Below, piece by piece: positions 36,601 through 48,047 of a stretch of DNA of 64,000 nt (positions within the stretch are counted from its first letter, which is position 1; each line of letters opens with the position of its first letter). Source of the DNA: Auanema rhodensis. Taxonomy: Eukaryota > Nematoda > Chromadorea > Rhabditida > Rhabditidae. The stretch is from positions 1 to 64,000 of the forward strand of contig CAXKVF010000099.1 of NCBI GenBank assembly GCA_964057225.1. The letters run 5' to 3'. Made by a program: the position numbers and the translations under genes. The notes beneath the pieces were generated by a model, which worked only from the letters and a program-made list of their open reading frames with translations, was not told the origin of the DNA and searched no databases.

Positions 36601-37135
36601 CTAATATGGACATGGGGAATCTAATTTTGAAAACCGCATCTCTTTATCTTTCACGTGAAGCGAGTTACATACCAAGTGCACATCACGTGTACATTTAATT
36701 AGCATAAATTAAAGTTCACGTAAATTTCAAAGTCATGGTTACCATGCACCAATATCAATAAAAATTTGTTTTTAGACTAATATGGACATGGGGAATCTAA
36801 TTTTGAAAACCGCATCTCTTTATCTTTCACGTGAAGCGAGTTACATACCAAGTGCACATCACGTGTACATTTAATAAGCATAAATTAAAGTTCACGTAAA
36901 TTTCAAATTCATGGTTACCATGCACCAATATCATTAAAAATTTGTTTTTTGACTAATATGGACATGGGGAATCTAATTTTGAAAACCGCATCTCTTTATC
37001 TTTCACGTGAAGCGAGTTACATACCAAGTGCACATCACGTGTACATTTAATTAGCATAAATTAAAGTTCACGTAAATTTCAAAGTCATGGTTACCATGAA
37101 CCAATATCAATAAAAATTTGTTTTTAGACTAATAT
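33616..37135 (+). repeat. Tandem 10-mer HOR pair (1760-bp period)
   Basis: Copies 33616-35375 and 35376-37135. Order: A144T; C142G; A99G+A140C+G168A (TTTAAACT); A140C; C142G; consensus; A105G/A106T with T164G; A140C; T93A+G125T+A140C with TCATTAAAA and TTTTTTGAC; consensus. At least twelve markers recur at exactly 1760 bp. Copy-specific changes: A73C in 35376 and C47A (CAAGTG, disrupting the first CACGTG) in 35904. Confidence 0.92.
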
Positions 37136-38543
37136 GGACATGGGGAATCTAATTTTGAAAACCGCATTTCTTTATCTTCCACGTGAAGCGAGTTACATAC
37201 CAAGTGCCCATCACGTGTACATTTAATTAGCATAAATTAAAGTTCACGTAAAATTCAAAGTCATGGTTACCATGCACCAATATCAATAAAAATTTGTTTT
37301 TAGACTAATATGGACATGGAGAATCTAATTTTGAAAACCGCATCTCTTTATCTTTCACGTGAAGCTAGTTACATACCAAGTGCACATCACGTGTACATTT
37401 AATTAGCATAAATTAAAGTTCACGTAAATTTCAAAGTCATGGTTACCATGAACCAATATCAATAAAAATTTGTTTTTAGACTAATATGGACATGGGGAAT
37501 CTAATTTTGGAAACCGCATCTCTTTATCTTTCACGTGAAGCGAGTTACATACCAAGTGCACATCACGTGTACATTTAATTAGCATAAATTAAAGTTCACG
37601 TAAATTTCAAAGTCATGGTTACCATGAACCAATATCAATAAAAATTTGTTTTTAGACTAATATGGACATGGGGAATCTAATTTTGAAAACCGCATCTCTT
37701 TATCTTTCACGTGAAGCGAGTTACATACCAAGTGCACATCACGTGTACATTTAATTAGCATAAATTAAAGTTCACGTAAATTTCAAAGTCATGGTTACCA
37801 TGCACCAATATCAATAAAAATTTGTTTTTAGACTAATATGGACATGGGGAATCTAATTTTGAAAACCGCATCTCTTTATCTTTCACGTGAAGCGAGTTAC
37901 ATACCAAGTGCACATCACGTGTACATTTAATTAGCATAAATTAAAGTTCACGTAAATTTCAAAGTCATGGTTACCATGAACCTATATCAATAAAAATTTG
38001 TTTTTAGACTAATATGGACATGGGGAATCTAATTTTGAAAACCGCATCTCTTTATCTTTCACGTGAAGCGAGTTACATACCAAGTGCACATCACGTGTAC
38101 ATTTAATTAGCATAAATTAAAGTTCACGTAAATTTCAAAGTCATGGTTACCATGAAGCAATATCAATAAAAATTTGTTTTTAGACTAATATGGACATGGG
38201 GAATCTAATTTTGAAAACCGCATCTCTTTATCTTTCACGTGAAGCGAGTTACATACCAAGTGCACATCACGTGTACATTTAATTAGCATAAATTAAAGTT
38301 CACGTAAATTTCAAAGTCATGGTTACCATGAAGCAATATCAATAAAAATTTGTTTTTAGACTAATATGGACATGGGGAATCTAATTTTGAAAACCGCATC
38401 TCTTTATCTTTCACGTGAAGCGAGTTACATACCAAGTGCACATCACGTGTACATTTAATTAGCATAAATTAAAGTTCACGTAAATTTCAAAGTCATGGTT
38501 ACCATGAACCAATATCAATAAAAATTTGTTTTTAGACTAATAT
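37136..38543 (+). repeat. TTCC/GCTAG/GGAAA trio and flank
   Basis: 37136 carries C33T, T44C, A73C, T118A and A140C; 37312 carries G9A and G55T (AAGCTAG, an AGCT site); 37488 carries A23G. The same trio occurs at 41008 and 42592. The following units carry A140C (37664), A144T (37840), C142G (38016, 38192) and consensus (38368). Confidence 0.85.
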
Positions 38544-39951
38544 GGACATGGGGAATCTAATTTTGAAAACCGCATCTCTTTATCTTTCACGTGAAGCGAG
38601 TTACATACCAAGTGCACATCACGTGTACATTTAATTAGCATAAATTAAAGTTCACGTAAATTTCAAAGTCATGGTTACCATGAAGCAATATCAATAAAAA
38701 TTTGTTTTTAGACTAATATGGACATGGGGAATCTAATTTTGAAAACCGCATCTCTTTATCTTTCACGTGAAGCGAGTTACATACCAAGTGCACATCACGT
38801 GTACATTTAATTAGCATGAATTAAAGTTCACGTAAATTTCAAAGTCATGGTTACCATGCACCAATATCAATAAAAATTTGTTTTTAAACTAATATGGACA
38901 TGGGGAATCTAATTTTGAAAACCGCATCTCTTTATCTTTCACGTGAAGCGAGTTACATACCAAGTGCACATCACGTGTACATTTAATTAGCATAAATTAA
39001 AGTTCACGTAAATTTCAAAGTCATGGTTACCATGCACCAATATCAATAAAAATTTGTTTTTAGACTAATATGGACATGGGGAATCTAATTTTGAAAACCG
39101 CATCTCTTTATCTTTCACGTGAAGCGAGTTACATACCAAGTGCACATCACGTGTACATTTAATTAGCATAAATTAAAGTTCACGTAAATTTCAAAGTCAT
39201 GGTTACCATGAAGCAATATCAATAAAAATTTGTTTTTAGACTAATATGGACATGGGGAATCTAATTTTGAAAACCGCATCTCTTTATCTTTCACGTGAAG
39301 CGAGTTACATACCAAGTGCACATCACGTGTACATTTAATTAGCATAAATTAAAGTTCACGTAAATTTCAAAGTCATGGTTACCATGAACCAATATCAATA
39401 AAAATTTGTTTTTAGACTAATATGGACATGGGGAATCTAATTTTGAAAACCGCATCTCTTTATCTTTCACGTGAAGCGAGTTACATACCAAGTGCACATC
39501 ACGTGTACATTTAATTAGCATAAATTAGTGTTCACGTAAATTTCAAAGTCATGGTTACCATGAACCAATATCAATAAAAATTTGTTGTTAGACTAATATG
39601 GACATGGGGAATCTAATTTTGAAAACCGCATCTCTTTATCTTTCACGTGAAGCGAGTTACATACCAAGTGCACATCACGTGTACATTTAATTAGCATAAA
39701 TTAAAGTTCACGTAAATTTCAAAGTCATGGTTACCATGCACCAATATCAATAAAAATTTGTTTTTAGACTAATATGGACATGGGGAATCTAATTTTGAAA
39801 ACCGCATCTCTTTATCTTTCACGTGAAGCGAGTTACATACCAAGTGCACATCACGTGTACATTTAATAAGCATAAATTAAAGTTCACGTAAATTTCAAAT
39901 TCATGGTTACCATGCACCAATATCATTAAAAATTTGTTTTTTGACTAATAT
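38544..39951 (+). repeat. Third, 8-unit copy of the 10-mer (17 monomers away)
   Basis: Matches 35552-36959 at an offset of 2992 bp: C142G; A99G+A140C+G168A; A140C; C142G; consensus; A105G/A106T+T164G; A140C; the T93A/G125T/TCATT unit. C47A of 35904 is absent from its counterpart 38896, so that change is private to the middle copy. Confidence 0.88.
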
Positions 39952-40831
39952 GGACATGGGGAATATAATTTTGAAAACCGCATCTCTTTATCTTTCACGT
40001 GAAGCGAGTTACATACCAAGTGCACATCACGTGTACATTTAATTAGCATAAATTAAAGTTCACGTAAATTTCAAAGTCATGGTTACCATGAAGCAATATC
40101 AATAAAAATTTGTTTTTAGACTAATATGGACATGGGGAATCTAATTTTGAAAACCGCATCTCTTTATCTTTCACGTGAAGCGAGTTACATACCAAGTGCA
40201 CATCACGTGTACATTTAATTAGCATAAATTAAAGTTCACGTAAATTTCAAAGTCATGGTTACCATGAACCAATATCAATAAAAATTTGTTTTTAGACTAA
40301 TATGGACATGGGGAATCTAATTTTGAAAACCGCATCTCTTTATCTTTCACGTGAAGCGAGTTACATACCAAGTGCACATCACGTGTACATTTAATTAGCA
40401 TAAATTAGTGTTCACGTAAATTTCAAAGTCATGGTTACCATGAACCAATATCAATAAAAATTTGTTGTTAGACTAATATGGACATGGGGAATCTAATTTT
40501 GAAAACCGCATCTCTTTATCTTTCACGTGAAGCGAGTTACATACCAAGTGCACATCACGTGTACATTTAATTAGCATAAATTAAAGTTCACGTAAATTTC
40601 AAAGTCATGGTTACCATGCACCAATATCAATAAAAATTTGTTTTTAGACTAATATGGACATGGGGAATCTAATTTTGAAAACCGCATCTCTTTATCTTTC
40701 ACGTGAAGCGAGTTACATACCAAGTGCACATCACGTGTACATTTAATAAGCATAAATTAAAGTTCACGTAAATTTCAAATTCATGGTTACCATGCACCAA
40801 TATCATTAAAAATTTGTTTTTTGACTAATAT
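39072..40831 (+). repeat. Tandem 5-mer pair nested in the 10-mer family
   Basis: Copies 39072-39951 and 39952-40831: C142G; consensus; A105G/A106T+T164G; A140C; the T93A/G125T/TCATT unit. The unit opening copy two (39952) also has C14A (GAATATAATT), which its counterpart 39072 lacks. C14A is shared with 40832 and 42416, so it entered at the junction. Confidence 0.87.
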
Positions 40832-43471
40832 GGACATGGGGAATATAATTTTGAAAACCGCATCTCTTTATCTTTCACGTGAAGCGAGTTACATACCAAG
40901 TGCACATCACGTGTACATTTAATTAGCATAAATTAAAGTTCACGTAAATTTCAAAGTCATGGTTACCATGAACCAATATCAATAAAAATTTGTTTTTAGA
41001 CTAATATGGACATGGGGAATCTAATTTTGAAAACCGCATTTCTTTATCTTCCACGTGAAGCGAGTTACATACCAAGTGCCCATCACGTGTACATTTAATT
41101 AGCATAAATTAAAGTTCACGTAAAATTCAAAGTCATGGTTACCATGCACCAATATCAATAAAAATTTGTTTTTAGACTAATATGGACATGGAGAATCTAA
41201 TTTTGAAAACCGCATCTCTTTATCTTTCACGTGAAGCTAGTTACATACCAAGTGCACATCACGTGTACATTTAATTAGCATAAATTAAAGTTCACGTAAA
41301 TTTCAAAGTCATGGTTACCATGAACCAATATCAATAAAAATTTGTTTTTAGACTAATATGGACATGGGGAATCTAATTTTGGAAACCGCATCTCTTTATC
41401 TTTCACGTGAAGCGAGTTACATACCAAGTGCACATCACGTGTACATTTAATTAGCATAAATTAAAGTTCACGTAAATTTCAAAGTCATGGTTACCATGAA
41501 GCAATATCAATAAAAATTTGTTTTTAGACTGATATGGACATGGGGAATCTAATTTTGAAAACCGCATCTCTTTATCTTTCACGTGAAGCGAGTTACATAC
41601 CAAGTGCACATCACGTGTACATTTAATTAGCATAAATTAGTGTTCACGTAAATTTCAAAGTCATGGTTACCATGAAGCAATATCAATAAAAATTTGTTTT
41701 TAGACTAATATGGACATGGGGAATCTAATTTTGAAAACCGCATCTCTTTATCTTTCACGTGAAGCGAGTTACATACCAAGTGCACATCACGTGTACATTT
41801 AATTAGCATAAATTAAAGTTCACGTAAATTTCAAAGTCATGGTTACCATGAACCAATATCAATAAAAATTTGTTTTTAGACTAATATGGACATGGGGAAT
41901 CTAATTTTGAAAACCGCATCTCTTTATCTTTCACGTGAAGCGAGTTACATACCAAGTGCACATCACGTGTACATTTAATTAGCATAAATTAGTGTTCACG
42001 TAAATTTCAAAGTCATGGTTACCATGAACCAATATCAATAAAAATTTGTTGTTAGACTAATATGGACATGGGGAATCTAATTTTGAAAACCGCATCTCTT
42101 TATCTTTCACGTGAAGCGAGTTACATACCAAGTGCACATCACGTGTACATTTAATTAGCATAAATTAAAGTTCACGTAAATTTCAAAGTCATGGTTACCA
42201 TGCACCAATATCAATAAAAATTTGTTTTTAGACTAATATGGACATGGGGAATCTAATTTTGAAAACCGCATCTCTTTATCTTTCACGTGAAGCGAGTTAC
42301 ATACCAAGTGCACATCACGTGTACATTTAATAAGCATAAATTAAAGTTCACGTAAATTTCAAATTCATGGTTACCATGCACCAATATCATTAAAAATTTG
42401 TTTTTTGACTAATATGGACATGGGGAATATAATTTTGAAAACCGCATCTCTTTATCTTTCACGTGAAGCGAGTTACATACCAAGTGCACATCACGTGTAC
42501 ATTTAATTAGCATAAATTAAAGTTCACGTAAATTTCAAAGTCATGGTTACCATGAACCAATATCAATAAAAATTTGTTTTTAGACTAATATGGACATGGG
42601 GAATCTAATTTTGAAAACCGCATTTCTTTATCTTCCACGTGAAGCGAGTTACATACCAAGTGCCCATCACGTGTACATTTAATTAGCATAAATTAAAGTT
42701 CACGTAAAATTCAAAGTCATGGTTACCATGCACCAATATCAATAAAAATTTGTTTTTAGACTAATATGGACATGGAGAATCTAATTTTGAAAACCGCATC
42801 TCTTTATCTTTCACGTGAAGCTAGTTACATACCAAGTGCACATCACGTGTACATTTAATTAGCATAAATTAAAGTTCACGTAAATTTCAAAGTCATGGTT
42901 ACCATGAACCAATATCAATAAAAATTTGTTTTTAGACTAATATGGACATGGGGAATCTAATTTTGGAAACCGCATCTCTTTATCTTTCACGTGAAGCGAG
43001 TTACATACCAAGTGCACATCACGTGTACATTTAATTAGCATAAATTAAAGTTCACGTAAATTTCAAAGTCATGGTTACCATGAACCTATATCAATAAAAA
43101 TTTGTTTTTAGACTAATATGGACATGGGGAATCTAATTTTGAAAACCGCATCTCTTTATCTTTCACGTGAAGCGAGTTACATACCAAGTGCACATCACGT
43201 GTACATTTAATTAGCATAAATTAAAGTTCACGTAAATTTCAAAGTCATGGTTACCATGCACCAATATCAATAAAAATTTGTTTTTAGACTAATATGGACA
43301 TGGGGAATCTAATTTTGAAAACCGCATCTCTTTATCTTTCACGTGAAGCGAGTTACATACCAAGTGCACATCACGTGTACATTTAATTAGCATAAATTAA
43401 AGTTCACGTAAATTTCAAAGTCATGGTTACCATGAACCTATATCAATAAAAATTTGTTTTTAGACTAATAT
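40304..43471 (+). repeat. Tandem 9-mer pair (1584-bp period)
   Basis: Copies 40304-41887 and 41888-43471. The first seven units agree: A105G/A106T+T164G; A140C; T93A/G125T/TCATT; C14A; C33T+T44C+A73C+T118A+A140C; G9A+G55T; A23G. The last two differ: copy one has 41536 (A105G/A106T, C142G) and 41712, copy two has 43120 (A140C) and 43296 (A144T). The A23G unit also differs at 140-144 (C142G in 41360, A144T in 42944). Confidence 0.88.
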
Positions 43472-43647
43472 GGACATGGGGAATCTAATTTTGAAAACCG
43501 CATCTCTTTATCTTTCACGTGAAGCGAGTTACATACCAAGTGCACATCACGTGTACATTTAATTAGCATAAATTAAAGTTCACGTAAATTTCAAAGTCAT
43601 GGTTACCATGAAGCAATATTAATAAAAATTTGTTTTTAGACTAATAT
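43472..43647 (+). repeat. Single linking monomer
   Basis: Carries C142G and a private C149T (AATATTAATA). It separates the 9-mer pair from the 6-mer pair. Confidence 0.75.
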
Positions 43648-45759
43648 GGACATGTGGAATCTAATTTTGAAAACCGCATCTCTTTATCTTTCACGTGAAG
43701 CGAGTTACATACCAAGAGCACATCACGTGTACATTTAATTAGCATAAATTAAAGTTCACGTAAATTTCAAAGTCATGGTTACCATGAACCAATATCAATA
43801 AAAATTTGTTTTTAGACTAATATGGACATGGGGAATCTAATTTTGAAAACCGCATCTCTTTATCTTTGACGTGAAGCGAGTTACATACCAAGTGCACATC
43901 ACGTGTACATTTAATTAGCATAAATTAAAGTTCACGTAAATTTCAAAGTCATGGTTACCATGAAGCAATATCAATAAAAATTTGTTTTTAGACTAATATG
44001 GACATGGGGAATCTAATTTTGAAAACCGCATCTCTTTATCTTTCACGTGAAGCGAGTTACATACCAAGTGCACATCACGTGTACATTTAATTAGCATAAA
44101 TTAAAGTTCACGTAAATTTCAAAGTCATGGTTACCATGAACCAATATCAATAAAAATTTGTTTTTAGACTAATATGGACATGGGGAATCTAATTTTGAAA
44201 ACCGCATCTCTTTATCTTTCACGTGAAGCGAGTTACATACCAAGTGCACATCACGTGTACATTTAATTAGCATAAATTAGTGTTCACGTAAATTTCAAGG
44301 TCATGGTTACCATGAACCAATATCAATAAAAATTTGTTTTTAGACTAATATGGACATGGGGAATCTAATTTTGAAAACCGCATCTCTTTATCTTTCACGT
44401 GAAGCGAGTTACATACCGAGTGCACATCACGTGTACATTTAATTAGCATAAATTAAAGTTCACGTAAATTTCAAAGTCATGGTTACCATGAACCAATATC
44501 AATAAAAATTTGTTTTTAGACTAATATGGACATGGGGAATCTAATTTTGAAAACCGCATCTCTTTATCTTTCACGTGAAGCGAGTTACATACCAAGTGCA
44601 CATCACGTGTACATTTAATTAGCATAAATTAAAGTTCACGTAAATTTCAAAGTCATGGTTACCATGAAGCAATATCAATAAAAATTTGTTTTTAGACTAA
44701 TATGGACATGTGGAATCTAATTTTGAAAACCGCATCTCTTTATCTTTCACGTGAAGCGAGTTACATACCAAGAGCACATCACGTGTACATTTAATTAGCA
44801 TAAATTAAAGTTCACGTAAACTTCAAAGTCATGGTTACCATGAACCAATATCAATAAAAATTTGTTTTTAGACTAATATGGACATGGGGAATCTAATTTT
44901 GAAAACCGCATCTCTTTATCTTTGACGTGAAGCGAGTTACATACCAAGTGCACATCACGTGTACATTTAATTAGCATAAATTAAAGTTCACGTAAATTTC
45001 AAAGTCATGGTTACCATGAAGCAATATCAATAAAAATTTGTTTTTAGACTAATATGGACATGGGGAATCTAATTTTGAAAACCGCATCTCTTTATCTTTG
45101 ACGTGAAGCGAGTTACATACCAAGTGCACATCACGTGTACATTTAATTAGCATAAATTAAAGTTCACGTAAATTTCAAAGTCATGGTTACCATGAACCAA
45201 TATCAATAAAAATTTGTTTTTAGACTAATATGGACATGGGGAATCTAATTTTGAAAACCGCTTCTCTTTATCTTTCACGTGAAGCGAGTTACATACCAAG
45301 TGCACATCACGTGTACATTTAATTAGCATAAATAAGTGTTCACGTAAATTTCAAGGTCATGGTTACCATGAACCAATATCAATAAAAATTTGTTTTTAGA
45401 CTAATATGGACATGGGGAATCTAATTTTGAAAACCGCATCTCTTTATCTTTGACGTGAAGCGAGTTACATACCAAGTGCACATCACGTGTACATTTAATT
45501 AGCATAAATTAGTGTTCACGTAAATTTCAAGGTCATGGTTACCATGAACCAATATCAATAAAAATTTGTTTTTAGACTAATATGGACATGGGGAATCTAA
45601 TTTTGAAAACCGCATTTCTTTATCTTTCACGTGAAGCGAGATACATACCAAGTGCACATCACGTGTACATTTAATTAGCATAAATTAAAGTTCACGTAAA
45701 TTTCAAAGTCATGGTTACCATGCACCAATATCAATAAAAATTTGTTTTTAGACTAATAT
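43648..45759 (+). repeat. Tandem 6-mer pair (1056-bp period), E-box-losing variants
   Basis: Copies 43648-44703 and 44704-45759. Shared order: G8T with T70A (AAGAGCAC); C45G (CTTTGACGTG) with C142G; a third unit; A105G/A106T with A124G. Copy two has diverged: 44704 adds T118C, 45056 has gained C45G, 45232 carries A31T and T103A, 45408 has C45G with A105G/A106T and A124G, and 45584 carries C33T and T60-region change AGATACAT. C45G converts the first CACGTG to GACGTG in four monomers. Confidence 0.82.
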
Positions 45760-46111
45760 GGACATGGGGAATCTAATTTTGAAAACCGCATCTCTTTATC
45801 TTTCACGTGAAGCGAGTTACATACCAAGTGCACATCACGTGTACATTTAATTTGCATAAATTAAAGTTCACGTAAATTTTAAAGTCATGGTTACCATGCA
45901 CCAATATCAATAAAAATTTGTTTTTAGACTAATATGGACATGGGGAATCTAATTTTGAAAACCGCATCTCTTTATCTTTCACGTGAAGCGAGTTACATAC
46001 CAAGTGCACATCACGTGTACATTTAATTAGCATAAATTAAAGTTCACGTAAATTTCAAAGTCATGGTTACCATGAACCAATATCAATAAAAATTTGTTTT
46101 TAGACTAATAT
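45760..46111 (+). repeat. Two linking monomers
   Basis: 45760 carries A94T (TTTGCAT), C121T and A140C; 45936 is near consensus. Confidence 0.75.
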
Positions 46112-48047
46112 GGACATGGGGAATCTAATTTTGAAAACCGCATCTCTTTATCTTTCACGTGAAGCGAGTTACATACCAAGTGCACATCACGTGTACATTT
46201 AATTAGCATAAATTAAAGTTCACGTAAATTTCAAAGTCATGGTTACCATGCACCAATATCAATAAAAATTTGTTTTTAGACTAATATGGACATGGGGAAT
46301 CTAATTTTGAAAACCGCATCTCTTTATCTTTCACGTGAAGCGAGTTACATACCGAGTGCACATCACGTGTACATTTAATTAGCATAAATTAGTGTTCACG
46401 TAAATTTCAAAGTCATGGTTACCATGAACCAATATCAATAAAAATTTGTTTTTAGACTAATATGGACATGGGGAATCTAATTTTGAAAACCGCATCTCTT
46501 TATCTTTCACGTGAAGCGAGTTACATACCAAGTGCACATCACGTGTACATTTAATTAGCATAAATTAAAGTTCACGTAAATTTCAAAGTCATGGTTACCA
46601 TGAAGCAATATCAATAAAAATTTGTTTTTAGACTAATATGGACATGGGGAATCTAATTTTGAAAACCGCATTTCTTTATTTTTCACGTGAAGCGAGTTAC
46701 ATACCAAGTGCACATCACGTGTACATTTAATTAGCATAAATTAAAGTTCACGTAAATTTCAAAGTCATGGTTACCATGCACCAATATCAATAAAAATTTG
46801 TTTTTAGACTAATATGGACATGGGGAATCTAATTTTGAAAACCGCATCTCTTTATCTTTCACGTGAAGCGAGTTACATACCAAGTGCACATCACGTGTAC
46901 ATTTAATTAGCATAAATTAAAGTTCACGTAAATTTCAAAGTCATGGTTACCATGAACCAATATCAATAAAAATTTGTTTTTAGACTAATATGGACATGGG
47001 GAATCTAATTTTGAAAACCGCATCTCTTTATCTTTCACGTGAAGCGAGTTACATACCAAGTGCACATCACGTGTACATTTAATTAGCATAAATTAAAGTT
47101 CACGTAAATTTCAAAGTCATGGTTACCATGAACCAATATCACTAAAAATTTGTTTTTAGACTAATATGGACATGGGGAATCTAATTTTGAAAACCGCATC
47201 TCTTTATCTTTCACGTGAAGCGAGTTACATACCAAGTGCACATCACGTGTACATTTAATTAGCATAAATTAAAGTTCACGTAAATTTCAAAGTCATGGTT
47301 ACCATGCACCAATATCAATAAAAATTTGTTTTTAGACTAATATGGACATGGGGAATCTAATTTTGAAAACCGCATCTCTTTATCTTTCACGTGAAGCGAG
47401 TTACATACCAAGTGCACATCACGTGTACATTTAATTAGCATAAATTAAAGTTCACGTAAATTTCAAAGTCATGGTTACCATGAACCAATATCAATAAAAA
47501 TTTGTTTTTAGACTAATATGGACATGGGGAATCTAATTTTGAAAACCGCATCTCTTTATCTTTCACGTGAAGCGAGTTACATACCAAGTGCACATCACGT
47601 GTACATTTAATTAGCATAAATTAAAGTTCACGTAAATTTCAAAGTCATGGTTACCATGAACCAATATCAATAAAAATTTGTTTTTAGACTAATATGGACA
47701 TGGGGAATCTAATTTTGAAAACCGCATCTCTTTATCTTTCACGTGAAGCGAGTTACATACCAAGTGCACATCACGTGTACATTTAATTAGCATAAATTAA
47801 AGTTCACGTAAATTTCAAAGTCATGGTTACCATGAAGCAATATCAATAAAAATTTGTTTTCAGACTAATATGGACATGGGGAATCTAATTTTGAAAACCG
47901 CATCTCTTTATCTTTCACGTGAAGCGAGTTACATACCAAGTGCACATCACGTGTACATTTAATTAGCATGAATTAAAGTTCACGTAAATTTCAAAGTCAT
48001 GGTTACCATGCACCAATATCAATAAAAATTTGTTTTTAGACTAATAT
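46112..48047 (+). repeat. Oldest-looking copy of the 56.5 kb module
   Basis: Order: A140C; A67G+A105G/A106T; C142G; C33T+C41T+A140C; consensus; A151C (TCACTAAA); A140C; two consensus; C142G with T166C; A99G+A140C. It aligns at 59 monomers (10384 bp) to 56496-58431. It lacks G168A in the A151C unit, and its seventh unit (47168, A140C) differs from 57552 (T118C+C142G). Confidence 0.78.

Noticed and set aside
41451-41633. Minus-strand 60-aa open reading frame as a gene
   Set aside because: It lies wholly within two satellite monomers, exists only because one substitution removes a stop, has no start context or homologous frame in other units, and ends on a stop conserved in the array.
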